NCBI GenBank assembly: GCA_964565775.1
Contig: CAZMGB010000017.1
Location: 1-64,000, forward strand
DNA length: 64,000 nucleotides
From: CAZMGB01 sp964565775
Lineage (GTDB): Bacteria; Chloroflexota; Dehalococcoidia; DSTF01; JALHUB01
Reading direction: 5' to 3'
Part shown: piece by piece, positions 24,644 to 32,966 of the stretch
Layout: every line of letters begins with the position of its first letter
How positions within the stretch are numbered: the first letter of the stretch is position 1
Translations under genes and position numbers: made by a program
Notes under the pieces: model-generated
Told to the model about the DNA's origin: nothing
The model's input: only the letters and a program-made list of their open reading frames with translations
The model's database searches: none

Positions 24644-25258
24644 ATGGAGATCACCGTTACCGCCTGCAAATGCAACGTCTGTGGACACGTATGGCTCCCC
24701 CGAGACGGCGAGGAAACGCCCCTTCGGTGCGCCAGATGCAAGAACCCTGCCTGGAACCGGCGGGTCTGGACGACGATCAACAAGAGGTCCGGCCAGCCTA
24801 TGCGGTTCACGGAGTTGTCGGCTTACTGGGAGGTCTACTACGACCCCATCAGCGACGACTACTCGCCCGACGACCCGGATGACCCGTCGGCGGTTGATCT
24901 GTTCCATCTGTGGGCCGGGAAGGTAAGGGAGGAGTACCCGGACGGCCTCATCCCCATCTACTGGTTTGTGAAAACTGAAGGCCCACTTCGCACCTTCGAG
25001 GCCATACCGCACCAATACGAACACCACCGAGCGGCTGGCCTAGGGACTGAGAACTGGCTCACGTTCTTCACGGAGCCAGAGCAGGAGGAGGGCGACTCAC
25101 TGAACTGGTTGTCTGTGCCCGTACTGGACAAGCTATGGCGTCCAGGCCGGGGCGACAAGGGAGGATTCATTCAGGAAGCTACGGGTTGGAAGCCTTGTAT
25201 CCTTCAACCCTTCGTCTACCTGCCTGCGCTGGAGGCTGCACTTAGCGCCTCCAGTTGA
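24644..25258 (+). CDS. Zinc-ribbon hypothetical protein
   Basis: 204 residues. The first 40 residues form a two-CxxC zinc ribbon (CNVCGHVWLPR and CARCKNPAW) ending in RRVWTT, similar to small transcription-associated ribbons. The rest is acidic and aromatic (YYDPISDDYSPDDPDDPSAVDLFHLW) with no known motif. It is the only plus-strand gene in this stretch and is expressed from its own promoter, apparently without a leader. Function not known. Confidence 0.5.
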   Translation: MEITVTACKCNVCGHVWLPRDGEETPLRCARCKNPAWNRRVWTTINKRSGQPMRFTELSAYWEVYYDPISDDYSPDDPDDPSAVDLFHLWAGKVREEYPDGLIPIYWFVKTEGPLRTFEAIPHQYEHHRAAGLGTENWLTFFTEPEQEEGDSLNWLSVPVLDKLWRPGRGDKGGFIQEATGWKPCILQPFVYLPALEAALSASS

Positions 25259-25318
25259 GCCTCGGTGGGAACAATAGCGGTTGCTGAAACCGCCTCTAGC
25301 CCGGAACAGCAACTGCCT

Positions 25319-25555
25319 TCATCCGAGATCCTCCATGAGGGCGGCGATCCCGTCGATATCGTCCCCAAGGAGCTGATGGAGGACTGCCGACTTCATGGCC
25401 CGGTCGGAGTCGATCGTGCTGTTGTGCGTCGTGCCGAACACCCGGCAGCCCTCAGCGGCAAAGCGTCGGCGGGCCGCCTCGAAAGGGACGCCCGGCACAT
25501 CGTGGAGCGCGTAAAGGTCCCACGGCTCACCGCAGACCGGACAAAAGATGTCCAT
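25319..25555 (-). CDS. Small CxxC protein
   Basis: 78 residues with AAAGGAAAAGG upstream of the ATG at 25555. The start MDIFCPVCGEPWDLYALHDV is a half zinc knuckle followed by the pattern (F/Y)EAARRRFAAEGCRVFGTTHN, which is common in small actinophage- and plasmid-encoded proteins. The C-terminal 30 residues are helical. Expressed behind the leader palindrome at 25629. Confidence 0.5.
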   Translation of the reverse strand: MDIFCPVCGEPWDLYALHDVPGVPFEAARRRFAAEGCRVFGTTHNSTIDSDRAMKSAVLHQLLGDDIDGIAALMEDLG

Positions 25556-25628
25556 TTCCCTTTTCCTTTCTGCTTTGTCCTTAGACTCGGAGAGAGGTGC
25601 CGCAGGCGGGCGGCACTCGATGCAATGC

Positions 25629-25665
25629 CGAAAGCCCCGCTGGGTTGGACCCGGTGGGGCTTTCG
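25629..25665 (-). terminator. Leader palindrome CGAAAGCCCC...GGGGCTTTCG
   Basis: A near-perfect inverted repeat (CGAAAGCCCCGCTGGGT pairs with ACCCGGTGGGGCTTTCG around a 3-base loop), with G.T or single mismatches only in the middle. It is the counterpart of the hairpin at 22399 and precedes the 25555 gene. Confidence 0.55.
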
Positions 25666-25669
25666 CTCC

Positions 25670-26702
25670 GCAGGCGTTGGGCTGGTGGCGGGGGACCCGT
25701 CGCCTACGGCTGCACCGACACGGGGCGGCAGAATGGCACCCGACTTGCGCGTGTCGGCACGTCTCTATGGGGGACAGCTGTTCTCCCCGATGAGCGAGTG
25801 CTTCAGTATGCTACGTGTCTAGGTTTCGAATACCCTCCCTTCTTCATTGCTGCGTTCATCCGGCACGTTCCGCGTGTATGCTGTGGACTCCTCGTTCACA
25901 CCTCCTTTCTCTGATTCCGCACTGGCTTCCGCTGCCCTGTTCGACGCCTAGAGTGGAGAGCGAGCTCGTTTCCCTTGCGGGTTGATCCATCCAGGTTCTC
26001 GGACGGGCCGTCCTGTCGGTTGTTCAGCTGGCGATACCGACGAAACGCGCTTTTCATGGTGCCAGCTTAGCCGAGTCCACTCCAATCGCACTCCAAGATT
26101 CCAGTCGAATCACTCCAATCGAGGCCCTTTTGCTCCAATCTTTGCGTCGGAGCGTGAAGGGGAACATCTTGGCGCGACGTTAGGGTCGCCGGGTGTGAAC
26201 GAGCCGGGGCGACTCGGCGGTGGCGGGGCCTGAACCTAGAGTTGGTCAGGCGAAGGGGCCGGCATCGAAGGGCTGGGAGCTGGATTGGAGGAGAATTTGA
26301 GCGCGGCTAATCTACTTTCTTGAGTTGTTGTACGGACTACAACCGTCACCCCCAGATGAAACGAGTGTACACATTCACGCCCCAGCAGGTGATGACACAA
26401 AGCACCTGGCGCAGTGCGATAGTCTTTCTCCGCACACTGGCTCCTTGCTGGTCACAGCACCATGCTCTTGACGCTCTTGCGACTTCCGTGCTCTACAGGC
26501 CGTGAGTATTCGTCAGCCTAGCTTCAACTCGGGGGAGTAGGTGCCCTAGTATCACACTTCGGTCCTTCTTGTTTTCTTGGATGGCACATTGATAGAGGTT
26601 GTGGGCTGGCCAGGGCATCTGTTTAAGAGGCGAGGTTGCGACGCTGGTAACGCTGGGTAGGCACGGGATACCCTTGTGAACAAGGATATACTTGGCTTGG
26701 AC
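25670..26702. other. One kilobase of non-coding DNA
   Basis: No convincing gene on either strand. It holds the leader of the minus-strand gene at 25555 up to about 25830, a phased TTGGAGT-type repeat array at 26079-26138, and AT-richer sequence toward the patatin gene. No tRNA, integrase remnant or transposase end was recognised. An origin, partition site or regulatory region is possible. Confidence 0.5.
26079..26138 (-). repeat. Phased TTGGAGT repeat array, copy A
   Basis: On the plus strand ACTCCAA occurs at 26079, 26090 and 26112 and GCTCCAA ends at 26138. Spacings of 11, 22 and about 21 bases place the units on one face of the helix. The same unit forms a denser array at 46819-46891 between tadA and tadB. 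Confidence 0.6.
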
Positions 26703-27680
26703 CTAAGACCAAGTCTCGTAAGCATCCCTCTCACCAGCGTCCACCAGTTGCGCGACCCGCTTCCCGAACGAGAGTAGATTAACTCCATAGTCTTCGACCA
26801 GATCTCCCCTTGGCCGCACAGTACATAGCTTGATTTGAGGGTGCCCGGCCGCTTTCCGAACCCGATTGCGGGTCTTGATAACGTCCATCTGTAGATCGAA
26901 GCTCATCGATGTCCAGACTCTAACCAAGGCCGATACGATTTGGGGCACATTGGCAGCTTGACGGGGCACGTCCGGAGCAGGTATGAGGACGTAGATCAGA
27001 GTTGCACCGAAATCTACAACTGGGCCGACAGGCTGATTGCGCATAATGCCGCCGTCGAACAGCCCCTGGTGAGACGGAAAAAGGATTGGCAGTGCTGTGG
27101 TGGCTATGAGGATGGTAGTCAATGACTCTATGTTGGAGATCGGCCTCCATTCCTGACTTTCCCTATCCGGGCACCGAAACGCGGGATCAGCCCTGTAATA
27201 GAAGAGCCGTTTAGTCGTGCTGAGATCAGTCACTGAAATAGCGAGCCGAGTATCGCTCGCAAGAAAGGCGCGCTCGAGTGGTTGAAGTATCTTTTCGAGG
27301 GTGGTCCTAAGCGGTGATGTATCCAGAACACTTTGGAGGCCAGCCAGAACTTGGCTAAACGCTTTTCGCATAGACGAACGGTTGATCAAAACGGCTCGAA
27401 GTAGGCGCGGAAATGCATAGCCACCGATCCATTTCCATCCGACCGACAAGGAGTAGACATCTTTCGGTGTGAGCTCTGCCCAGAATTCCCCGATCCTCTC
27501 CGCGGGGAGACCACAACATACGCCGACAGCGTTAAGGGCCCCTGCGGAAGCGCCACTGACGATGTTCGGAGGCCGTCCGTGGCGAGCGATGAGCGTTTTC
27601 AGGCAGCCGACCTGCCACGCGGCTAGAGCGCCACCGCCAGAAAACACCACTGCGTAGCTAGGCTCCTGTTTGGCGGACAT
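26703..27680 (-). CDS. Patatin-like phospholipase
   Basis: 325 residues. All patatin motifs are present: the oxyanion loop SGGGALAAWQVG, the nucleophile elbow GASAG with its serine near residue 44, and the DGG motif (LFDGGIMRNQPV) with the catalytic aspartate near residue 207. Patatins cleave acyl groups from phospholipids at the membrane. The protein lacks a signal peptide. Its start is 2-3 bases after the stop of a 70-residue gene, so they are translationally coupled. In CBASS the patatin CapV is an effector, but no nucleotide cyclase is nearby, so a defence role is speculative. Base composition looks less GC-rich than in the neighbours. Confidence 0.8.
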   Translation of the reverse strand: MSAKQEPSYAVVFSGGGALAAWQVGCLKTLIARHGRPPNIVSGASAGALNAVGVCCGLPAERIGEFWAELTPKDVYSLSVGWKWIGGYAFPRLLRAVLINRSSMRKAFSQVLAGLQSVLDTSPLRTTLEKILQPLERAFLASDTRLAISVTDLSTTKRLFYYRADPAFRCPDRESQEWRPISNIESLTTILIATTALPILFPSHQGLFDGGIMRNQPVGPVVDFGATLIYVLIPAPDVPRQAANVPQIVSALVRVWTSMSFDLQMDVIKTRNRVRKAAGHPQIKLCTVRPRGDLVEDYGVNLLSFGKRVAQLVDAGERDAYETWS

Positions 27681-27682
27681 CG

Positions 27683-27895
27683 CTAGCCGTCGGTATTTCT
27701 GAGGTGAGTCTTGAGGTATTTCCGGGCAGCGTCTATTGACTTGAGGATGTCATTCCTTGCGTTCGGTGCTATCCACCGCGAACTTTTTACCTTCAAATGG
27801 ATGCCAGCGAGATCCTCGTCGACACGGCTAAGGATCTCCTTGCACTTCTCATCCAGTTCGTCAGAGGTATTGCCTTCGTGACCGGTTAGCATCAT
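27683..27895 (-). CDS. Small helical partner of the patatin gene
   Basis: 70 residues from tandem ATGs at 27895/27892, with GGAGAGA just upstream. It is helical and charged (SDELDEKCKEILSRVDEDLAGIHLKV, NARNDILKSIDAARKYLKTHL). No family recognised. The tight spacing to the patatin gene suggests a regulator, chaperone or antidote of the lipase. Confidence 0.5.
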   Translation of the reverse strand: MMLTGHEGNTSDELDEKCKEILSRVDEDLAGIHLKVKSSRWIAPNARNDILKSIDAARKYLKTHLRNTDG

Positions 27896-28047
27896 TCTCT
27901 CCGAGGCCCTGTTGACCCGATAGTGAGGCTCGGCCGCCCCAGCAACGCCGCGCAAGCCGACTATACCACGTCGCAAGTCGGTGGGATATCGGTACAGGCA
28001 GACAGGGATGCAACGGACACGACTGCTCTGCTGTCGAACGTGATCAC

Positions 28048-28215
28048 CTAGTCTGGCGTCGGCGGCCCCTCCAGCTCGCGCATCCGGCAGGCCAGGTTGA
28101 GGACGGCGTTCAGGCTGTCGTCGGTGAGCCCCAACAGCGTGGCTGAGCGATGGGAGGGGACCCGACGGAAGTGTGGCGGCTGTGCACTGCACCGTCGGCG
28201 GACGCGAAAAGCCAT
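28048..28215 (-). pseudogene. C-terminal copy of the EspR-like regulator
   Basis: A 55-residue frame whose end (ATLLGLTDDSLNAVLNLACRM, then RELEG) matches the tail of the regulator at 28709-29062 (ATMLGLSDESFDSLLHVACRL, RQLEG). The DNA-binding part is missing and the first 20 residues are unrelated, so this is most likely the remnant of a duplicated gene. Confidence 0.55.
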
Positions 28216-28230
28216 CCTCGGTGTGTGGGG

Positions 28231-28680
28231 TTACGGCAGCGGACCCGTGCCGAGTATGATCACGGTGAGCGCTCCCGCGGAGAGGTAAGGGCCATACGCT
28301 ATCGTTGAGCGGAGTTCCGTCCTCCCTGTAGCCAGGGCTACTGTCGCGGCTACCCCGCCGAGGAGCGCACCCACGAAGAGGGCGACGAGGCCGCCGGGAA
28401 AGCCCAGGGCTAGCCCGATGAGCCCACCGAGCTTCACGTCGCCCAGTCCTATAGCGTCCGATCGCCAGAGATACACGAGGGCGAGCAGAGTGAGGGCTGT
28501 AGTCCCCCCTATCAGAGCTCCAACGTAGCTTTCCGCAGGCAGGAAAGGAGCAGCAGCGAGCGCGAAGACGGCGCCCGGATAGACGAGGCGATTGGGGATG
28601 ACGCGTGCCACGATGTCCCATCCCGCCAACAGGAGGAGCAGGATGACGAAGACCCCCGTGACTGCGAATTCGGAGCTCAC
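28231..28680 (-). CDS. Prepilin peptidase (A24 family, CpaA/TadV type)
   Basis: 149 residues with about six hydrophobic helices. The two aspartates of aspartic prepilin peptidases are visible: one in AGWDIVARVIPNRL (near residue 22) and one in the GxGDxK motif, IGLGDVKLGG (near residue 80). It lacks the N-terminal methylation domain of PilD, as expected for the Tad type that cleaves Flp-like prepilins. The Tad operon it should serve lies 15 kb away (43566-50247) and has no peptidase of its own. It is the last gene of a minus-strand run that includes the EspR-like regulator. Confidence 0.85.
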   Translation of the reverse strand: MSSEFAVTGVFVILLLLLAGWDIVARVIPNRLVYPGAVFALAAAPFLPAESYVGALIGGTTALTLLALVYLWRSDAIGLGDVKLGGLIGLALGFPGGLVALFVGALLGGVAATVALATGRTELRSTIAYGPYLSAGALTVIILGTGPLP

Positions 28681-28708
28681 TGGTGAGCCTGATCCGGATA
28701 CCCTGTCG

Positions 28709-29062
28709 TTACTCTACCGGCAACCCCTCGAGTTGCCTTAATCGGCAAGCCACGTGGAGCAGAGAGTCAAAGCTCTCGTCGCTGAGCCCGAGCATGGTCG
28801 CAGCCAAGCGACGCAGCGTGTGCCTGCGGGATGCTGCCAGCAGCCGGACTTCCGTCTCCGGGAACTCGGTGAGTTCCTCGTCGAAGAAGTAGGCCGGCGA
28901 GACCTGGAAGAACCGGGCCAGCGCCTGCAGATGCCTCATGGTCGGGTTGTCCTTGGCGCCCGTCCTCAGCCCCCAGATGTAAGCGACCGAGATGGTCTCA
29001 CCGTCCCGGCGGCCGATTCGCAGGCGACCGCGAGCGCCGCGATAAGGAGCACGAGGAAACAA
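28709..29062 (-). CDS. EspR-like HTH regulator with degenerate N-terminus
   Basis: About 117 residues. The segment ETISVAYIWGLRTGAKDNPTMRHLQALARFFQVSPAYFFDEE is the recognition core of the XRE-type regulators typified by EspR. The family's usual N-terminal part (RLNRLF..HPPGRGPY...) is only hinted at in this frame (RLFPRAPYRG), no ATG is present, and the listed start is a TTG. An upstream frameshift or truncation is likely. The C-terminal tail contains a leucine-rich AATMLGLSDESFDSLLHV helix that recurs in the remnant at 28048. Confidence 0.6.
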   Translation of the reverse strand: MFPRAPYRGARGRLRIGRRDGETISVAYIWGLRTGAKDNPTMRHLQALARFFQVSPAYFFDEELTEFPETEVRLLAASRRHTLRRLAATMLGLSDESFDSLLHVACRLRQLEGLPVE

Positions 29063-29090
29063 CCGTCGGTCCTGGGCCAGCGATACGCCT

Positions 29091-31421
29091 TCATTGCACC
29101 GACTCGATGATGCGGCGACACTGCTCGCACGAGTAGCGCACCCGCCCTGGCGGGCCCGGCGGGTCGTAGGGGTTACTCAGCTGAAGCGCTACGTCGGCCT
29201 GGAGCCACCTCGCCGTCACGCAGCCCTCACCCCGGCGGCCGATGGTCACCTCGTGGCCGCTGATCATCTCGACTGTGTCCTGGGGGTCGCGGCTTTCCGC
29301 CGAGAGAGACCCCGCACGCGACTCGGTCAGGGTGAGCACGTCGTGGGGCTGCGGATCGTCGGGCCTGGGATCGAAGGCCAGCACCACCATGGAGCCGGTC
29401 CCGGATGGATCGGGCAGGCACTGCTCGCGGACTTCAACTGGCTCGGGCAGCCAGGTGGGACGCAGAATCCCGAAATCGGGTGCAGGGACCGGCGTGGGTG
29501 TGGGCCGAGCAGGCGGGGGCTCCGTCGGGCCCAGGTCAGCAGTACTGGACATGTAGGCGGCGATGCGCGCCAGGTCGTCGCGGCTCAGTCTGAGCCCGGA
29601 CATCGCGATGTTGGCGCCCTCCTGGTTCCACCAGAGGATCGGGCCGCCCAACTCCGGTGGGAATTCGAGGAAGTGGGCGGTAACGCCGTTGGGGAGAGGC
29701 ACGAGCTCGCCGGTCTTGCGCGGGTCGGTGTCCAGGCCGCCGGTCCCGACCGGACCATTGGTGACGAACAGGCCGGGGCTGCCGTCCGGGTAATGGTAGC
29801 GGATCTCGCTGCCCACGGGCGGCTCCGGCGTGAGGCCCTCGGGCACCCAGGTGGGCACGAAGACGGGGAAGAGGGAGCGCTCGCGGACGTCCGCCAGGGT
29901 GGGAGGCGATGGGTTGGGCAGAGGAGCGTGACCGCCCGGCACGGGCTGGAGCGACGCCGTGATGTCCACAAGCTCCTCTGGCGATAGGCGAAAGCTGGAG
30001 AGCCGGATCAGCGTCCCGTCCCTAACCAGGAGCGCCGCCGAGTCGGTTCCCGTGCCGTCTGCATTGCGTACGCCCCGGCGGAGCCAGCCCTGCTGGCCAG
30101 CGATGTCGACCGGCTCGGCGCCGTCCGTCCACCGAACCATCCCCTCGTACGTAGCCCGCTGCTGGATGACCGTGAAGCCGGTCTGCCCGGCCGGCAAGTC
30201 CGTCTCCTCCTGTTCGGGCGGGACGTACACGATCCATACCTGCGCGAACATTGACCGCGGCTGCCTTGGGGCCAGGCCCTCGGGCACTTCCGCAGAAGCA
30301 AAGAGGGGGAAGTCCACCTGCGCGGCCAGCTCGCCAAGCTGCTTTCGGAACCCGTCGGCGCCGGGTGCGGGCTTGGGCCGGGTGTCGATGACGGTGGCGT
30401 CAGGCGGCGGAGTGAAGGTGAAGAGGTCGTCGGGAAGGTCGACGTTGTAGCGGACGCTGGCGACCGCTCTGGTGGACACCACCCGCCGGCCGTCGAGGGA
30501 GCGGTTCAAGTCCTTGAGGACGAAGAAGGTCTCCTTGTCCACCCAGATACGTCGGGGGCCGTTCGTATCTTCCGGTCCGGAGGCACTGGGGCATTTCGTG
30601 GGCCCCAGGTCCACGACATAGGCGTCTCGGCCGGCCACCTTTTCCTCGCCCTCCAGGACCGGGTCGAAGCACGTCTTCGCCTGTTGAAGAACAGCGTCCA
30701 GGTCGCCCCCGCCGAAGAGGGAGAACCTGCTCTCGCTCGGCCCGCCCAGACTGCCGCTGCTTATCTGGGCTGAGTTCTGCCCCGGATCAAAGCTCCAGAT
30801 GTTCGGGCCGTCACCCACAGTCACGCTGTGCGTCACATCGGTCTCCTGGCCGCTCCGTGAGGTGAAGGTCCGCTGGAAGCGCCACTTGTCCGGCCGTTTG
30901 TACCAGACCTGCGTCCCGAAACCCACCTCTGGGAAGCCGGGAAGCTCGGAAGTTCCTACCTGCAATAGCTCAAAGCTGGACACGCCGCCTGCCGCCGGGT
31001 CGGCCGCCACGGCCGCTGCCCGGTCGACGACTTCGGCGGCGCTTACGGCAGTCGTTCCGGAGCCCACACGAATGACGCCGGCCACGACCAGGGCTGCCAG
31101 AACTCCGGCAGAAGGGGCGGCGCCCGCCAGCGCCCACCACATCCTTGGGGTCGCGGGTCGCAGCGCGGGCCAGCGAAATGCGTGGGCTCTCGTGCCTGGG
31201 CTGCGGTGCGGGTCCGTCGATGTCCCGGCCTGAAGGAGATAGCGGAACTCGGAGGCGAAGGCGGCCTCGGGCTCTGGGGGCCTCCAACGGGTGACGAGCC
31301 GCCGGGCCACGAGGGCGACATCCGGGTCCAACTCAGCGGGGGGCACAGCGGCCGGGTCCTGGGCCAGTGCCGCCCAGTACTCCTCAGTCAGAGTTACTTG
31401 CTGCTGGTCACGACTTCCCAC
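29091..31421 (-). CDS. Membrane-anchored sigma-factor regulator with LolA/RseB-like and DUF4367-like domains
   Basis: 776 residues. The first 90 residues are cytosolic and could bind a sigma factor; a single membrane helix follows near residues 98-118 (AGAAPSAGVLAALVVAGVI). Residues 125-350 have the LolA/LppX/RseB-type half-barrel pattern (FELLQVGTSELPGFPEV, WYKRPDKWRFQRTFTSRSG). After a linker come two DUF4367-like modules (near 370-490 and 515-630) and a Pro-rich linker, then a last domain ending with CEQC. It follows directly the ECF sigma gene at 31453, a standard sigma/anti-sigma pairing. It may sense envelope lipid or cell-surface stress. Confidence 0.65.
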   Translation of the reverse strand: MGSRDQQQVTLTEEYWAALAQDPAAVPPAELDPDVALVARRLVTRWRPPEPEAAFASEFRYLLQAGTSTDPHRSPGTRAHAFRWPALRPATPRMWWALAGAAPSAGVLAALVVAGVIRVGSGTTAVSAAEVVDRAAAVAADPAAGGVSSFELLQVGTSELPGFPEVGFGTQVWYKRPDKWRFQRTFTSRSGQETDVTHSVTVGDGPNIWSFDPGQNSAQISSGSLGGPSESRFSLFGGGDLDAVLQQAKTCFDPVLEGEEKVAGRDAYVVDLGPTKCPSASGPEDTNGPRRIWVDKETFFVLKDLNRSLDGRRVVSTRAVASVRYNVDLPDDLFTFTPPPDATVIDTRPKPAPGADGFRKQLGELAAQVDFPLFASAEVPEGLAPRQPRSMFAQVWIVYVPPEQEETDLPAGQTGFTVIQQRATYEGMVRWTDGAEPVDIAGQQGWLRRGVRNADGTGTDSAALLVRDGTLIRLSSFRLSPEELVDITASLQPVPGGHAPLPNPSPPTLADVRERSLFPVFVPTWVPEGLTPEPPVGSEIRYHYPDGSPGLFVTNGPVGTGGLDTDPRKTGELVPLPNGVTAHFLEFPPELGGPILWWNQEGANIAMSGLRLSRDDLARIAAYMSSTADLGPTEPPPARPTPTPVPAPDFGILRPTWLPEPVEVREQCLPDPSGTGSMVVLAFDPRPDDPQPHDVLTLTESRAGSLSAESRDPQDTVEMISGHEVTIGRRGEGCVTARWLQADVALQLSNPYDPPGPPGRVRYSCEQCRRIIESVQ

Positions 31422-31452
31422 GGCGCGCCTCCCTTCCCATGGCCTCCACCGC

Positions 31453-32016
31453 TCATTGCTCCACAGCCTTGCGGAGCCGCCGGAGCGCCCCGAAACGGAG
31501 CTTCTTCACGGCCTCCGGGCTCCTGTTCAGCGCCGCGCCTATCTGTTCGGTACGCCATCCCGCCAGCTCCAGTTCGATGGCCGTACGCTGATCGGTCGCC
31601 AGACCCACCACGGCTCTGCGCAGCGACTCCCGCTCTGACCTAGCGGCGAGCAACTCGTCTGGCCGCACCGAGGGGTCGATTGCATGTTCGGTAGCGTTGT
31701 GCGGCTCGTCCGCGGACCGGCGGCGGTGGAAGTCGACCACCACCTTGTGGGCGATACGAAAGACCCACGCGGCGAACGAACCGCCTCGGTAGCCACCGAT
31801 GCTGGCCAGTGCCTTGAGGAACGTCTCGCTCGTGGCATCCTCTGCCGCCCCTTGACTGCCCAGGCGCAGGTAGCAGTACCGATAGACTTGGCCCACGTAT
31901 CGTTCATAGAGCGCCGCGAACTTCTCCGGCTGCGCCTGGGCCTCGGCGACGAGGGCAGCGTCGTTGGGCTCCTGGCCGGGTCGAGGCACGCGCAGCCTCC
32001 GCACAACGGCATTCAT
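31453..32016 (-). CDS. ECF-type RNA polymerase sigma factor
   Basis: 187 residues. Region 2 is seen as FAALYERYVGQVYRYCYLRLG, AEDATSETFLKAL and FAAWVFRIAHKVVVDFHRR; region 4 as AVVGLATDQRTAIELELAGWRTEQIGAALNRSPEAVKKLRFGALRRLRKA, an HTH. It initiates transcription of envelope-type genes and is presumably held by the membrane protein encoded 31 bases downstream. Its promoter targets are unknown. Confidence 0.85.
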   Translation of the reverse strand: MNAVVRRLRVPRPGQEPNDAALVAEAQAQPEKFAALYERYVGQVYRYCYLRLGSQGAAEDATSETFLKALASIGGYRGGSFAAWVFRIAHKVVVDFHRRRSADEPHNATEHAIDPSVRPDELLAARSERESLRRAVVGLATDQRTAIELELAGWRTEQIGAALNRSPEAVKKLRFGALRRLRKAVEQ

Positions 32017-32115
32017 CCCTATATTACAGACGGAGCAGAGGGGCCAAGGGGACGGGTTCCCCAGAGAGTCCCGCGAGATTTCTGGCGGCAGTCACGGCGG
32101 AGGCTCCGTGGGCTT

Positions 32116-32703
32116 CTAGTCTACGCAGCCGAACATGACCCGCCAGCACACGAACCAGAGGAACGCCCATATGGAGAGCCAAGCGGCAGCCACCACAAGG
32201 ACGTTCAAGCGCAGCCAAAGAGGGCGGCTGCCTCTTCCGACGGCAAAACGTGGCAGGGCGACAGGGAGGGAAAGCGCTCCCACGCCGATGGCGACCAGTG
32301 CGAGCGTGACCAGAACGCGACGCGGCGTGTTGAGCGTACCGGGGCACCCCTGGTTGGCAACGCTCTCAGCCCACACAGCGGCTGTGGCCGACACCAGAAG
32401 GACGACAGTCAAGAGTTGCCAGCCCAGGACTGTTGTGGTCCCGGCAAGTGACTGGAGAGGTCGCACGGCAACCACGACCACCACGCCTGCGCCTGCGGCC
32501 ACCAGGCCAATGGCGAACAACGGGAGGCCGGTTGTGGCGACCCCAAGGATCGTCACCGCGAGTCCCACCAATGCCGCGATAACGGCGTCCCGGACAGGCA
32601 TGTCACTCCCGACGCGGAACCACATTGACAGGGACTGCGCCCACAGCACGGCCATCAGTCTGCCCGTGAACGTGAATGGTAATAGTGTACCTACCCGGCG
32701 CAA
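32116..32703 (-). CDS. Multi-pass membrane protein
   Basis: Up to 195 residues with about five hydrophobic helices (for example VIAALVGLAVTILGVATTGL, LPLFAIGLVAAGAGVVVVVAV, VLGWQLLTVVLLVSATAAVW, VLVTLALVAIGVGAL and VLVVAAAWLSIWAFLWFVCW). There is one extracytoplasmic Cys (NQGCPG) and Cys near the C-terminus. No transporter signature. The start could also be the ATG at residue 17. Between it and 32967 lie 263 bases with no gene recognised. Confidence 0.5.
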   Translation of the reverse strand: MRRVGTLLPFTFTGRLMAVLWAQSLSMWFRVGSDMPVRDAVIAALVGLAVTILGVATTGLPLFAIGLVAAGAGVVVVVAVRPLQSLAGTTTVLGWQLLTVVLLVSATAAVWAESVANQGCPGTLNTPRRVLVTLALVAIGVGALSLPVALPRFAVGRGSRPLWLRLNVLVVAAAWLSIWAFLWFVCWRVMFGCVD

Positions 32704-32966
32704 GCGCGACGAATGATACGCTACCCTCTTCTCGGGAAACCCAACCGACGAAGCGGCTCGGTGCGTTTGTGGCTACCAGCTTCCGGGGCCCACCTGAATG
32801 GCCACAAGATTGGCAACCTCATCCGCATACGGGCCCCTTCCTAGCTCCCCGAATCGCCGTGCGGGGCTGCGGCGGCGGCTCCGGGCCGTCTCGCACGATG
32901 ATGAGGCCCCGGAGGCCGAACCTTCAGGGCCTGGTGAGCCGCCGTGCTGTTGGTCGTGGAGATGCG

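Noticed and set aside
26079..26138. CRISPR array.
   Set aside because: Units are 7-9 bases with 4-15-base spacing; no 25-40-base repeats or cas genes occur in the window.
25670..26702. tRNA or integrase attachment site in the non-coding kilobase.
   Set aside because: No T-loop/anticodon arrangement or integrase remnant was seen on either strand.
26703..27895. CBASS operon.
   Set aside because: No CD-NTase or ancillary cap gene is adjacent to the patatin gene.
29055..29094. A 42-codon frame from an ATG overlapping the stop of the 29091 gene, reading like a lipoprotein signal (FLVLLIAALAVAC).
   Set aside because: It ends after 42 codons without a mature domain and lies in the N-terminal region of the EspR-like gene in another frame; chance hydrophobicity or a sign of the frameshift.
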